A DNA stretch of 64,000 nucleotides from Accumulibacter appositus (GCF_035440685.1 NZ_DAORMW010000031.1), one strand, 5' to 3'; shown: positions 43,061-52,170, numbered from the stretch's first letter. Notes: a model not told the origin generated them from the sequence alone. A program made the numbers and translations.

Positions 43061-44317
43061 ATGTCCGATATCCACGTATTTACCAGCGCTGCGTTCAATT
43101 ACATCCCGAAGGTCCGCATGCTGTTCCAGTCGCTCCGTCGGCTTCACCCGGAGTGGCGGCTGCATCTGGCGCTTGCCGACGAGTTGAGGCCTGGCGTAGA
43201 TCTCAGTCAAGAACCTTTTGACGAAGTTTTCGCCGCTGCCGACCTTGAAATCCCGGGTTGGCGGGGCTGGGCGTACTGCCATACCATCGTCGAATTGGCA
43301 ACTGCGATCAAGCCGTTCATGTTGGCCCGTCTACTCAAGCTGCCGGGTAGCAGTAAGGTCATCTATCTCGATCCCGATACGGTCGCATTTTCCCGTCTCG
43401 ACGATATTGTCGAAGCGCTGGACAGCGCCAATATCGTCCTGACGCCGCACCAGACCCGTCCAGAGCAGTCTCTCGCGGCAGTTATGGACAATGAAATATG
43501 CAGCCTCAAGCACGGGATCTACAACCTCGGCTTCTTTGCGGTGGCGGCAACGGAGGTCGGACACGAGTTTGCTGACTGGTGGAGCCGCCGCGTCTATCAC
43601 TTTTGCCGTGCGGATATTCCCAACGGGTTGTTCACCGACCAGCGCTGGATCGACCTCGTGCCGGCCTTTTTTTGTGGCGTTGCGATCATGAGATCAAGCC
43701 GCCACAATGTCGCAACCTGGAACCTGACAACCCGCGAATTCAGCGTTTCAGCGGCCGGAGAATATCTGGTGGATGGCGAGCCCCTGGGCTTTTACCATTT
43801 CACTGGATTCGACAGCGGTGCCCACTGCATCATGGCCGCCAAGAACGCGGGCAACAACGCGGCTGTTCACCAGCTCATCGATTGGTATACCAAGCAGACC
43901 GAGAATCTCGCCAACGATCCCTTGGCCAAGGAAGCCTGGGCTTATGGTTCCTACACCAACGGGGTGGCAATTTCCAAGGCTCAGCGTCTTGTATACCGCG
44001 AACGAACGGACCTTCAGGCGGCCTTCCCGGATCCCTTCGATGCTGATACCTACCTGCAGTGGTGGAATAAGCAGGGAAAGCGGGAATTCCCCGATCTCTT
44101 CAACGAAGAGAAACGTGAGCTGGCAATGGCCAAGCTCTCGTCCGTGCTGACTCCCGGATTCCGTGGTGGTGAGGCGGGTGAGCTTGGCTGGGAGAAGGTC
44201 AGTGGCATGCTGCGGCAGGCTTTGTCCAACCCCAAGGCGACTCGCATACTTGCCCAGCGCGGCTGGGAAATCCTCAAGAACGAAGGCGTTGCTGGCGTTA
44301 AGCGGCGCTTGCTTTGA
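43061..44317 (+). CDS. GT8-like glycosyltransferase
   Basis: A 418-residue GT-A fold enzyme. The N-terminus HVFTSAAFNYIPKVRMLFQS and the metal motif VIYLDPDTVAFSRLDDI (DxD as DPD, about residue 106) resemble GT8-like and other small retaining transferases. NLGFFAVAATEVGHEFADWW, FTDQRWIDLVPAFF and GFYHFTGFDSGAH complete the domain. A helical C-terminal extension of about 120 residues has no recognised role. It starts seven bases after the preceding glycosyltransferase gene. The sugar and acceptor are unknown. Confidence 0.8.
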   Translation: MSDIHVFTSAAFNYIPKVRMLFQSLRRLHPEWRLHLALADELRPGVDLSQEPFDEVFAAADLEIPGWRGWAYCHTIVELATAIKPFMLARLLKLPGSSKVIYLDPDTVAFSRLDDIVEALDSANIVLTPHQTRPEQSLAAVMDNEICSLKHGIYNLGFFAVAATEVGHEFADWWSRRVYHFCRADIPNGLFTDQRWIDLVPAFFCGVAIMRSSRHNVATWNLTTREFSVSAAGEYLVDGEPLGFYHFTGFDSGAHCIMAAKNAGNNAAVHQLIDWYTKQTENLANDPLAKEAWAYGSYTNGVAISKAQRLVYRERTDLQAAFPDPFDADTYLQWWNKQGKREFPDLFNEEKRELAMAKLSSVLTPGFRGGEAGELGWEKVSGMLRQALSNPKATRILAQRGWEILKNEGVAGVKRRLL

Positions 44318-44409
44318 CAAACTACACCGCATAGGCATAGCGAGATAATCGTGAGCCGGAGATTTATCGCTTGCCGAAGCTCCTTTCATTGGGATGTCTG
44401 TGGTGGGTG

Positions 44410-44442
44410 TTGACAAATGTGCTGCTAACATCTGAATTTAAT
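44410..44442 (+). promoter_or_regulatory. Possible sigma-70 promoter
   Basis: TTGACA at 44410-44415 is a perfect -35 box. The -10 candidates are poor in spacing or match: TGAATT at 17 bases, or TTTAAT at 21 bases. The lower-GC gap between the GT8-like and acyltransferase genes makes a promoter plausible for the genes from 44466 onward. Confidence 0.35.
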
Positions 44443-44465
44443 ATGGCTATCAGGTTCCCGTCTCT

Positions 44466-45590
44466 ATGACATCATCCACTACTCCCTCTTACTTTGACAA
44501 TGTAGATGTGCTGCGCGGCTTTGCGGCGCTGTCGGTCGTTGTTTATCACGTCATTGAACTCTTTGAGTGGACAGAATTCCCATCGACGGGGCCTATGGCG
44601 TGGTTCAGGAGCGGCTGGATGGGGGTGGACCTGTTCTTTGTAATTTCGGGGTTTGTTATCGGGCTTTCGGCCTTCGCCGAAATTGACAGAAGCGGCGCGG
44701 GGAATTTTCAGCGACCTTTCTTTGCTCGCAGGCTTGCGCGTATCGTGCCGCTTCATTACCTTACAATGCTGGTTTTCGTGGCTTTCATTGTGCCGGAGTT
44801 GCTGTTCAACCACTTTTGGGAAAATCTCGCCGCCCACCTGCTGTTTCTTCATAATCTGCATCCCAGGCTGCATGGGGCGATTAATGGCAGTAACTGGTCG
44901 CTGGCCACGGAAATGCAGTTCTATGTTCTGATGCTTTTTGTCGCTCCATGGATCAGGGTCGGCAGGTGCTGGGTTGTCGCGGTGGTCTTCATAGCCATTA
45001 CCTGGACGTGGCGCTTTGGCGTTACTCTTCTCGTAGTGCCGTCGCCGGAGTCCGGGCCATTTCCTGTCTTCGTCGCCGCAACGCAGCTTCCCGGCATGTT
45101 GGATGAGTTCTGCGCCGGGCTGCTCCTGGCTAGGCTGGTGAGATCGGAAGCCGGCGTGCGCCTGCTCGCCGGCGGCGCAAAAGTTCGCGTGCTGTTGTTC
45201 GCGTTAGCGGTGCTGGTAACGTCTTTGGCGATGTGGGTTTACTGGAGATACGCGAGTTACTGGAACTATCCGATGATGGTGACGATGTATCGCTCGCTTC
45301 TGGCAGTGGCTTTCACCACCATATTGCTATTCACGATATCATTTAAGTTGCCGGGACTGGCTAGAAAAATCCTGTCGCCGTTGTTTTATCTGGGCACGCT
45401 TTCATATGGGATATATCTCTGGCACTTGCCGGTTCTCTTGTCCTTGAAACGGCTGACCTGGATTAGTCAGAGCACGGCCCTTTTTGTTGGGGTGGCTCTC
45501 ACTTGCCTGTTCGCTTCGGTGTCCTGGCACTTTTTCGAAGAGCCGTTGATCAGGAGATTTCGGTGGAAGGGCGCAGCAACTGCCGCATGA
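44466..45590 (+). CDS. Acyltransferase 3 family O-acyltransferase
   Basis: A 374-residue integral membrane protein with about ten helices. The family signatures are all there: NVDVLRGFAALSVVVYHVIE with the catalytic-type Arg and His, GWMGVDLFFVISGFVI, FFARRLARIVPLHYL (RRxxRI.P.Y), and NWSLATEMQFYVLML with the EMQFY motif. It transfers acetyl or another acyl group to a sugar of the surface glycan at the membrane. Its TGA overlaps the next ATG (ATGA). The gene is lower in GC than most of the window, common in O-antigen loci. Confidence 0.9.
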   Translation: MTSSTTPSYFDNVDVLRGFAALSVVVYHVIELFEWTEFPSTGPMAWFRSGWMGVDLFFVISGFVIGLSAFAEIDRSGAGNFQRPFFARRLARIVPLHYLTMLVFVAFIVPELLFNHFWENLAAHLLFLHNLHPRLHGAINGSNWSLATEMQFYVLMLFVAPWIRVGRCWVVAVVFIAITWTWRFGVTLLVVPSPESGPFPVFVAATQLPGMLDEFCAGLLLARLVRSEAGVRLLAGGAKVRVLLFALAVLVTSLAMWVYWRYASYWNYPMMVTMYRSLLAVAFTTILLFTISFKLPGLARKILSPLFYLGTLSYGIYLWHLPVLLSLKRLTWISQSTALFVGVALTCLFASVSWHFFEEPLIRRFRWKGAATAA

Positions 45591-46525
45591 ATAGAGAGGG
45601 CGCGATCGGAGAGGAAGAGAGAGTCGAGAGTGATGCCGGCGAGCCGTGTATCTCTACCATTGTCGTCAACTACAACGCCGGGAGCTTGTTGCGCGGCTGT
45701 GTCGATTCCCTAGTGAAATGTGCAGCCGGTATCGAGGTTGTTGTCGTTGATAATGCATCGTCCGATAATAGCCTCACGCTGCTTCCAGAGAGTTCGGCCG
45801 TGCGCGTCATTCGCAATGCGGAGAACCTTGGTTTTGCGGCTGCGTGCAACATCGGAGTGCGAGCGGCGTCCGCGCCGGTGTTGCTTTTCCTGAATCCGGA
45901 CTGCCACTTTCAGCCGGGCACCGTGGCGACGCTGTTGACTGAGTTGCAGGCCGACGAGCGTGTAGGCATGGTCGGCGGCTTGCTGGTGAATCCCGATGGT
46001 AGCGAACAGGCGGGCGGGCGGCGGGCGGTGCCGACGCCCTGGCGTTCCTTCGTGCGGGCCTTTGGCTTGCACCGCCTGGGCGGGCGCTGGCCGCGCCTGT
46101 TCTTTGATTTCCACTTGCACCGACAGCCCTTGCCAGACGCTCCGATCGAGGTCGAGGCGATTTCCGGCGCCTGCATGTTGGTCAAGCGTGCGGCGATCGA
46201 TGACGTTGGCCTGTGGGACGAAGGCTATTTTCTGCATTGCGAGGATCTCGACTGGTGCATGCGCTTTCGCCAGCGGGGGTGGAAGATCCTGTTCGTTCCT
46301 GCGGCGCGAATCACGCATGCGCTAGGGGCGTGTAGCAAGGACCGGCGCGTGTTCGTGGAGTGGCACAAGCACAAGGGTATGATGCGCTTCTATCGGAAGT
46401 TCTTTGGCCAGCAGTACTCGGGCCTGTTGATGGGTTTGGTCGCTACCGGGGTGTGGTTACGCTTCGGCCTGCTGGCCACCTATTACACGGCTCGGCGTTG
46501 CGGGCGGGCGTGCAGACGTGCTTGA
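45587..46525 (+). CDS. Family 2 glycosyltransferase (rhamnosyltransferase-like)
   Basis: A 312-residue inverting GT-A enzyme. The N-terminal block is STIVVNYNAGSLLRGCVDSL, followed by VVVVDNASSDNS and RVIRNAENLGFAAACNIGVR, and the metal site LLFLNPDC (DxD variant NPD). ISGACMLVKRAAIDDVGLWD and YFLHCEDLDWCMRFRQRGWK are the acceptor-side ED motif region typical of WbbL/rhamnosyltransferase-like GT2 enzymes. A hydrophobic C-terminus (GLLMGLVATGVWLRFGLLA) may associate with the membrane. It is coupled to the acyltransferase gene by ATGA and overlaps the next gene by eight bases. Confidence 0.9.
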   Translation: MNREGAIGEEERVESDAGEPCISTIVVNYNAGSLLRGCVDSLVKCAAGIEVVVVDNASSDNSLTLLPESSAVRVIRNAENLGFAAACNIGVRAASAPVLLFLNPDCHFQPGTVATLLTELQADERVGMVGGLLVNPDGSEQAGGRRAVPTPWRSFVRAFGLHRLGGRWPRLFFDFHLHRQPLPDAPIEVEAISGACMLVKRAAIDDVGLWDEGYFLHCEDLDWCMRFRQRGWKILFVPAARITHALGACSKDRRVFVEWHKHKGMMRFYRKFFGQQYSGLLMGLVATGVWLRFGLLATYYTARRCGRACRRA

Positions 46526-47459
46526 GGAGCCGATGTCGCCGAGCATCGCCTCCCTTGCGCAGAACGACGGCGCCAATCCTGGGCCTGTGGGAGTAATCGG
46601 TGCCAGCAGCCTGGTGGGGAACTGCCTGCTGCCGATGCTAGTGCAGGACGGCTGGCAGGTGACTGCCTTCTCGCGCCAGGGCGGCCCGTTCGGGGGTGAG
46701 GTGACATGGCGGCAGTTGCCTGCCGCTGCCAGCTCTACTTCCAAGCCGCTGTTGCCGGCAACGGAGCGAGCTACGCCATACTGGATTTCCGTGGCACCCC
46801 TTTGGGTGCTAGCCGAGCATTTCAGCCTGTTTGAATCGTGTGGGGTACGTCGATTGCTCGTTTTGTCGTCTACCAGTCGGTTCAGCAAGGATGACTCGTC
46901 CGACCTACAGGAGCAGGCCATCGCGCAGCGACTGGCCGACGCGGAAGCGCAGGTCCAGGCTTGGGCCGCGAGCCGGGGGGTGGAGTTGGTCATTCTGCGT
47001 CCGACGCTGATCTACGGCCTGGGTCGAGACAAGAATCTCTGCGAAATTGCGCGTTTCATTCGCCGTTTCGGCTTCTTTCCGCTGCTCGGCGCTGCGCAGG
47101 GATTGCGCCAACCGGTTCATGCCCAGGACGTGGCCAGCGCTTGCCTGGCCGCCCTGCGGGCACCGGCGGCGGCGAATCGCGCCTACAATATCTCCGGTGG
47201 CAGCACGCTCGCCTATAGGCAGATGGCTGCACAGGTGTTTGTTGCGCTCGGCCGCCCAGTCCGTCTCCTGCAGGTGCCCTTGTGGGTTTTCAGTCTAGCT
47301 CTTGCCGTGCTGCGTTGTCTGCCACCTTATCGGCACTGGTCAGCGGCCATGGCCGAGCGCATGAACCGCGATCTGGTCTTCGATCACGGCGACGCGACGC
47401 GCGATTTTGCGTTTGCGCCGAGGGTGTTCGCGCTGAGCAGGGAGGATCTAGGGAAATGA
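46518..47459 (+). CDS. NAD-dependent epimerase/dehydratase (SDR)
   Basis: A 313-residue extended short-chain dehydrogenase. The Rossmann loop is GVIGASSLVGNCLLP (GxxGxxG kept as GASSLVG). LLVLSSTSRFS takes the place of the SYK-type active segment, and LRPTLIYGLGRDKNLCEIAR with QPVHAQDVASACLAAL follow. The catalytic Tyr-x-x-x-Lys is not obvious, so it may be a 4-ketoreductase with altered chemistry. Similar genes sit before WbpL/WbpM in polysaccharide loci. GTG 46518 is used; ATG 46533 is possible but has too short a gap to its GAGGAG site. Confidence 0.75.
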   Translation: MLEEPMSPSIASLAQNDGANPGPVGVIGASSLVGNCLLPMLVQDGWQVTAFSRQGGPFGGEVTWRQLPAAASSTSKPLLPATERATPYWISVAPLWVLAEHFSLFESCGVRRLLVLSSTSRFSKDDSSDLQEQAIAQRLADAEAQVQAWAASRGVELVILRPTLIYGLGRDKNLCEIARFIRRFGFFPLLGAAQGLRQPVHAQDVASACLAALRAPAAANRAYNISGGSTLAYRQMAAQVFVALGRPVRLLQVPLWVFSLALAVLRCLPPYRHWSAAMAERMNRDLVFDHGDATRDFAFAPRVFALSREDLGK

Positions 47460-47557
47460 AAGCAGGGTTCAACCCACACTGGCCTGACAGTGCCCGTCTT
47501 GGCCCTGAGGGTGGTAGGCCTTTGCATGGCCAGCTGCCCGGGAGGCGCATCCGGTGA
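47456..47557 (+). CDS. 33-codon coupled micro-ORF or gene remnant
   Basis: Starts on the stop of the SDR gene (ATGA) and ends on the start of the dehydratase gene (GTGA), with GGAGG ten bases upstream. The peptide (FNPHWPDSARLGPEGGRPLH) resembles nothing known. Because loci of this kind often have a WecA/WbpL-like transferase at this place, it may be the stub of a deleted gene; it may also serve only to couple translation. Confidence 0.35.
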   Translation: MKAGFNPHWPDSARLGPEGGRPLHGQLPGRRIR

Positions 47558-49473
47558 GCCGCTGGCGCCTTTCCGCAGGCCTCTCGTCCTATCTGGTGTT
47601 GATGACCCGGCCGACCAAGCAGGGCCTGATGCTGCTCGCCGATGCCGTGCTGTTGGCTTTTGCCGTCTGGGCGGCCTATGCGGTCCGCCTGGGTGAATGG
47701 TTTATGCCCAACGACTCGCAAATGCTGTTGATACTCGTCGCGCCGCTACTGGCGATGCCCGTCTTCCTCAGGATGGGGCTCTATCGCTCGGTGATTCGCT
47801 ACCTGGGCGAGCAGGCCTTGTGGTCGGTACTCAAAGGCATGTCGCTGGCCGCCCTGTTGTGGGCCGTCCTCGCCTTCATGACCCAAATGACCGGCCTGGA
47901 GGGCGTCCCCAGGGCGGTGCCCTTTCTCTACTGGCTGATAGGCTTCGCGCTGGTGGCTGGGTCCCGATTCGGCGCCCGCTGGCTGCTGTGGTTGCCGACC
48001 CGCAGCCGTTTTTCCGGCAAGCAGGTCTTGATCTACGGTGCCGGCAACGCGGGGCGGCAACTCGCCGAGTCACTGCGACGAGGGCGCGACCTTTTCCCGG
48101 CGGGCTTTCTCGACGACGACCGGAGTCTGCACGGCAAGGACGTCGCTGGCCTGCGAGTCTATCCACCCGAACACCTGCCGACGCTGCTCGAACGTTTCGA
48201 TATTCATGACGTCATCGTCACCTTGCCGTCCGCTTCTAGCGCCAGGCGGCGTGAAGTGGTGGCCTCTCTGGAACAGTACTCGGTACGTGTGCGCATCCTG
48301 CCGGCATTGACCGATATCGCCAATGGCCGGCATCTGGTGAACATGGTCCGCGAGGTCGACATCGGCGATCTTCTCGGTCGCGACCCGGTGGCTGCCGACC
48401 CGACCCTGCTCGGGCGTTGTATTACCGGCAAGGCGGTACTGGTCACCGGTGCCGGGGGCTCGATTGGCTCGGAGTTGTGCCGGCAGATCGCGGCCTTGCA
48501 GCCAGGCAGCCTGATCCTGCTCGACGCCAGCGAGCACGCGCTGTACCAGATCCACCGCATTCTGCAATCGGTTCTCGGTTGCGAACTGGTGCCCTGCCTT
48601 GGCTCGGTCGGTGACGCCGGCCTGGTGTCGCGCCTGCTGTCCAGGCATCAGATCGCGACCATCTACCATGCCGCTGCGTACAAACATGTGCCGATGGTCG
48701 AGGCCAACCTCCTGGAAGGCGCGCGCAACAACATCCTCGGCACCCTGACGCTGGCCAGTGCCGCCTTTGAGGCGGGGGTCGAGACTTTCGTCCTGATTTC
48801 GACCGACAAGGCGGTCCGTCCGACGAACATCATGGGCGCCAGCAAGCGCTGGGCGGAGCTGGTCGTGCAGGGTTTTGCCCGCCAGGCCGCCGCGCGCGCC
48901 ACCGGCCAGCGGTTTTCTGCCGTACGCTTCGGCAACGTCCTCGGTTCGTCCGGATCGGTGATCCCGCTTTTCAAGGAACAGATCGCGCAGGGGGGGCCGG
49001 TAACGGTCACCGACGCCGAAGTGACGCGTTACTTCATGTCCATCCATGAAGCGGTGCAACTGGTGATCCAGACAGGCAGCCTGGCCAACGGGGGAGAGGT
49101 CTTCCTGCTCGACATGGGCGAGCCGGTACGCATCCTCGATCTGGCGCGCAACATGATTCGCCTGGCCGGCTACACCGTTTGCGACGAGGCCAACCCCGAG
49201 GGGGACATCGAGATCATCCTTACCGGCCTGCGCCCGGGCGAAAAGCTTTACGAGGAACTGCTCATTGCCAGTAGCAACGGGGTTGGCACTTCGCATCCCA
49301 AGATCATGAAGGCAGATGAACCCTCGCTCGATCAGGAAACTCTGACCGCGCTCATCAAGCAGTTGAGCACGGCACTGCAGGCGCGCGACGAAGCCGCCGT
49401 GCGCGCGGTGGTGATGCGCGTTGCCGGCGAGCAGCGGGATGGCGAACAGGCAGCGAGCATCGTCGAAGCCTAG
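47554..49473 (+). CDS. WbpM/CapD-family nucleotide-sugar 4,6-dehydratase
   Basis: A 639-residue membrane-anchored dehydratase, full length for the large WbpM type. Four N-terminal helices (residues about 20-140) are followed by a CoA-binding-like domain with VLIYGAGNAGRQLAESL, then the SDR domain: VLVTGAGGSIGSELCRQI, IYHAAAYKHVPMVEANLLEG, STDKAVRPTNIMGASKR with Met at the usual Tyr position as in this family, and RFGNVLGSSGSVIPLF. It makes UDP-4-keto-6-deoxy-GlcNAc-type sugars such as the QuiNAc/FucNAc precursors. It is the last gene of the polysaccharide run, followed by a hairpin. GTG start at 47554. Confidence 0.92.
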   Translation: MSRWRLSAGLSSYLVLMTRPTKQGLMLLADAVLLAFAVWAAYAVRLGEWFMPNDSQMLLILVAPLLAMPVFLRMGLYRSVIRYLGEQALWSVLKGMSLAALLWAVLAFMTQMTGLEGVPRAVPFLYWLIGFALVAGSRFGARWLLWLPTRSRFSGKQVLIYGAGNAGRQLAESLRRGRDLFPAGFLDDDRSLHGKDVAGLRVYPPEHLPTLLERFDIHDVIVTLPSASSARRREVVASLEQYSVRVRILPALTDIANGRHLVNMVREVDIGDLLGRDPVAADPTLLGRCITGKAVLVTGAGGSIGSELCRQIAALQPGSLILLDASEHALYQIHRILQSVLGCELVPCLGSVGDAGLVSRLLSRHQIATIYHAAAYKHVPMVEANLLEGARNNILGTLTLASAAFEAGVETFVLISTDKAVRPTNIMGASKRWAELVVQGFARQAAARATGQRFSAVRFGNVLGSSGSVIPLFKEQIAQGGPVTVTDAEVTRYFMSIHEAVQLVIQTGSLANGGEVFLLDMGEPVRILDLARNMIRLAGYTVCDEANPEGDIEIILTGLRPGEKLYEELLIASSNGVGTSHPKIMKADEPSLDQETLTALIKQLSTALQARDEAAVRAVVMRVAGEQRDGEQAASIVEA

Positions 49474-49530
49474 CTGCAGACAGCCCGCGGCCCGCAGCAG
49501 ACGGGCAAAGCGCCGAGCGCTGCAGAGGCC

Positions 49531-49552
49531 GGGGCCGATGGACGGCCCCTTC
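49531..49552 (+). terminator. Possible terminator after the polysaccharide locus
   Basis: A GGGGCC / GGCCCC six-base-pair stem with a seven-base loop, followed by TTCT. The T-run is weak, but its place 58 bases after the last gene fits a transcription end. Confidence 0.4.
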
Positions 49553-49558
49553 TGGCGA

Positions 49559-49611
49559 TAACGGTCATGACGACGGTCGAGACACCCGAGATCATGAAAG
49601 CCATGACCGTT
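49559..49611 (+). repeat. Dispersed palindromic repeat, copy D
   Basis: The best-preserved copy: AACGGTCATG and CATGACCGTT are exact inverted ends, enclosing GACGGTCGAGAC and CCGAGATCATGAAAGC. Same orientation as copy A. It follows the terminator of the polysaccharide locus. Confidence 0.8.
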
Positions 49612-49623
49612 TCCTTCCCCTGG

Positions 49624-49688
49624 CCCTTCTCCCGCTAGGGGAGAAGGGAGTTTCGTGAGTCGCCTACGTGACTTTCACAGTAACGGTA
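49624..49688. repeat. Second repeat module after copy D
   Basis: A ten-base-pair hairpin (CCCTTCTCCC / GGGAGAAGGG) followed by TTCGTGAGTCGCCTACGTGA and TAACGGTA. It corresponds to 6231-6288, with the hairpin arms changed but still complementary, which suggests the structure is what is kept. Confidence 0.5.
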
Positions 49689-49800
49689 GAGCCATCGACG
49701 ATGGCGCCGGCGACAATAAAGCAGCGGTCACTGCCATGGCTGCCGGAATAAGCGCCGAGCGTTTGCTAGAATGCCGCTTTGCCCCGCTTGCGCCTGCCCA

Positions 49801-51906
49801 ATGACTCGTCAGATCCTCGTTACTTCCGCCCTGCCGTATGCCAACGGTGCGATTCATCTCGGTCATCTGGTGGAGTACATTCAGACTGACATCTGGGTGC
49901 GCTTCCAAAAGATGCGCGGCCACCAGTGCTGGTATGTCTGCGCCGACGATACGCATGGCACGCCGATCATGTTGCGCGCCGAGTCCGAGGGAATTACGCC
50001 GGAGGCGCTGATCGAGCGCGTGCATGGCGAACACACGCGCGACTTTGCGGGTTTCCACGTTGGCTTCGACAACTACTACACGACGCATTCCGAAGAGACA
50101 CGTTCCTGCGCCAACGAACTTTACGCACGCCTGCGCGCCGCCGATCTGATCGAAACACGGGTCATCGAGCAGTATTACGATCCGCTCAAGCAGATGTTCC
50201 TGCCCGATCGCTACATCAAGGGCGAATGCCCGAAGTGCGGCGCGGCTGACCAGTACGGCGACAATTGCGAGAGCTGCGGTGCGGCGTACACGGCGAACGA
50301 GCTGAAAAACCCCTATTCGGCGGTCTCCGGCGCCAAGCCGGAGCTGCGGCAGTCCGAGCACTACTTCTTCAAGCTTTCCGATCGTCGCTGTCAGGGCTTT
50401 CTGCGTCGCTGGACGCAGGGCGAAGGCCGGCTGCAGAGCGAGGCGGCCAACAAGCTGCAGGAATGGCTGGGCGAGGTCGGCGAGAACAAGCTCACCGACT
50501 GGGACATCTCGCGCGAGGCGCCGTACTTCGGTTTCGAGATTCCCGACGCCCCGGGCAAGTACTTCTATGTCTGGCTCGACGCGCCGATCGGCTACATGGG
50601 CGCTTTCAAGAATCTCTGCGCGCGCGAGGGGCTGGACTTCGATGCCTACTGGGGGCCCGATTCGACCGCCGAGCTCTATCACTTCATCGGCAAGGACATT
50701 CTCTACTTCCATGCCCTGTTCTGGCCGGCCGAGTTGCAGCACGCCGGCTACCGGACGCCGACCAAGGTTTTCGCGCACGGTTTTCTGACCGTCGATGGCG
50801 CAAAAATGTCCAAGTCGCGTGGCACCTTCATTACCGCCGAGAGTTATCTGGCGCAGGGCCTCGATCCGGAGTGGCTACGCTACTACTACGCAGCCAAACT
50901 GTCGAGCTCGATGGAGGACATCGATCTCAATCTCGACGACTTCATCGCCCGCGTCAACGCCGATCTGGTCGGCAAGTTCGTCAACATCGCCAGCCGCGCC
51001 GCGGGCTTCGTCGTCAAGCGTTTCTCCGGCCAGCTTTGCCCCTGCGACGAATCATTGCCCGCGATTCAGGCTATCCGCAGCCGCCTCGTAGTAATCGCCG
51101 ATCACTACGAGGCACGCGAATTCAGCAAGGCGATTCGTGAAATCATGGCCCTCACTGACCTCGCCAATCAGTATGTCGACAGTGTCAAGCCCTGGGAACT
51201 GGCGCGCCAGGAAGGCCGCGAGAACGAGCTGCAGGCGGTGTGCACCAATGCCCTGAACCTTTTCCGTTTGCTCGCCATTCTGCTCAAGCCGGTGTTGCCG
51301 GCGCTGAGCGCCAAGGCCGAAGCTTTCCTTAAAGTTGCCCCCTTCGTCTGGGACGACGCCGAGAGCGTACTGGCCGCCGGGCATGCGATCAATCCGTACA
51401 AGCACCTGCTGACGCGCGTCGAGAAGAAACAGGTCGATGCGCTGGTCGAAGCCAACCGCGATTCACTGGCGGCGGTCCCGCCGCCGGCGCCGCAAAAGCA
51501 TGCCGAGCAGCAGGAGAAGGCCGCCGCGGTGGCCGTTGCGCAGGCGGCTGTCGGAGCCGATGCCGGCCCGCATATCGGCATCGACCAGTTCCTGAGCGTC
51601 GACTTGCGGATTGCGCGCATCGTTGAAGCCACGCAGGTCGAAGGCGCCGACAAACTCGTACGCCTTGTTCTCGACATCGGCCCGCTAGGTACACGGCAGG
51701 TCTTCGCCGGCATCAAGGCGGCTTACGAGCCCTCGGCGCTGGTCGGACGGATGACGGTGATGGTCGCCAATCTGGCGCCCCGCAAGATGAAGTTCGGCCT
51801 CTCCGAAGGCATGGTGCTCGCTGCTTCCGACGGTGGAGGCCAGACCCCCGGCATTTTCCTGCTTGCGCCCGACGCCGGTGCGCAGGCCGGCATGCGCGTC
51901 AAGTAG
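49801..51906 (+). CDS. metG: Methionyl-tRNA synthetase
   Basis: A 701-residue class I synthetase. LPYANGAIHLGH (residues about 11-22) holds the HIGH-type motif, and AKMSKSRG near residue 334 the KMSKS loop. The zinc knuckle is CPKCGAADQYGDNCESCG (residues about 143-160), the two-pair form of the E. coli type. The anticodon-binding helices are followed by an Ala/Gln-rich linker and a C-terminal tRNA-binding OB domain (FLSVDLRIARIVEATQVEGA). Start at ATG 49801 gives TRQILVTSALPYANG, the usual MetG N-terminus; an in-frame start 30 bases upstream is not conserved. Confidence 0.97.
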   Translation: MTRQILVTSALPYANGAIHLGHLVEYIQTDIWVRFQKMRGHQCWYVCADDTHGTPIMLRAESEGITPEALIERVHGEHTRDFAGFHVGFDNYYTTHSEETRSCANELYARLRAADLIETRVIEQYYDPLKQMFLPDRYIKGECPKCGAADQYGDNCESCGAAYTANELKNPYSAVSGAKPELRQSEHYFFKLSDRRCQGFLRRWTQGEGRLQSEAANKLQEWLGEVGENKLTDWDISREAPYFGFEIPDAPGKYFYVWLDAPIGYMGAFKNLCAREGLDFDAYWGPDSTAELYHFIGKDILYFHALFWPAELQHAGYRTPTKVFAHGFLTVDGAKMSKSRGTFITAESYLAQGLDPEWLRYYYAAKLSSSMEDIDLNLDDFIARVNADLVGKFVNIASRAAGFVVKRFSGQLCPCDESLPAIQAIRSRLVVIADHYEAREFSKAIREIMALTDLANQYVDSVKPWELARQEGRENELQAVCTNALNLFRLLAILLKPVLPALSAKAEAFLKVAPFVWDDAESVLAAGHAINPYKHLLTRVEKKQVDALVEANRDSLAAVPPPAPQKHAEQQEKAAAVAVAQAAVGADAGPHIGIDQFLSVDLRIARIVEATQVEGADKLVRLVLDIGPLGTRQVFAGIKAAYEPSALVGRMTVMVANLAPRKMKFGLSEGMVLAASDGGGQTPGIFLLAPDAGAQAGMRVK

Positions 51907-51912
51907 GCCGCG

Positions 51913-52170
51913 ATGTTCAACCGCAAGCGTCCGCGTGTCACGTTGCGCGTCGTCCTTTTCGCGCTGGTCGACGCGGTCGGCATTCTGGTCTTCTCGAGCG
52001 GTGCGATGTGGCTGGCGAGAGGCCAGACCCTGTTCATTCCCAACTTTCCGACCAGTACGCCTGCGGCGCTGGTCACCGTCGTTGCAGGCTTCGCACTGAT
52101 GCTCTGGGCGACCGGGCAGATGCTGCACGAGTTCGCGCGGGTTGCGGCCAAGGGCGCAGACCAGGCCTGA
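51913..52170 (+). CDS. Small two-helix membrane protein
   Basis: An 85-residue protein with a basic N-terminus (NRKRPRVTLR) and two hydrophobic helices (VVLFALVDAVGILVFSSGAM and ALVTVVAGFALMLWATGQML). It starts six bases after metG and ends 66 bases before azlC. No family is recognised, but such short proteins are common next to metG in Rhodocyclales-like genomes (recollection, not checked). Confidence 0.6.
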   Translation: MFNRKRPRVTLRVVLFALVDAVGILVFSSGAMWLARGQTLFIPNFPTSTPAALVTVVAGFALMLWATGQMLHEFARVAAKGADQA

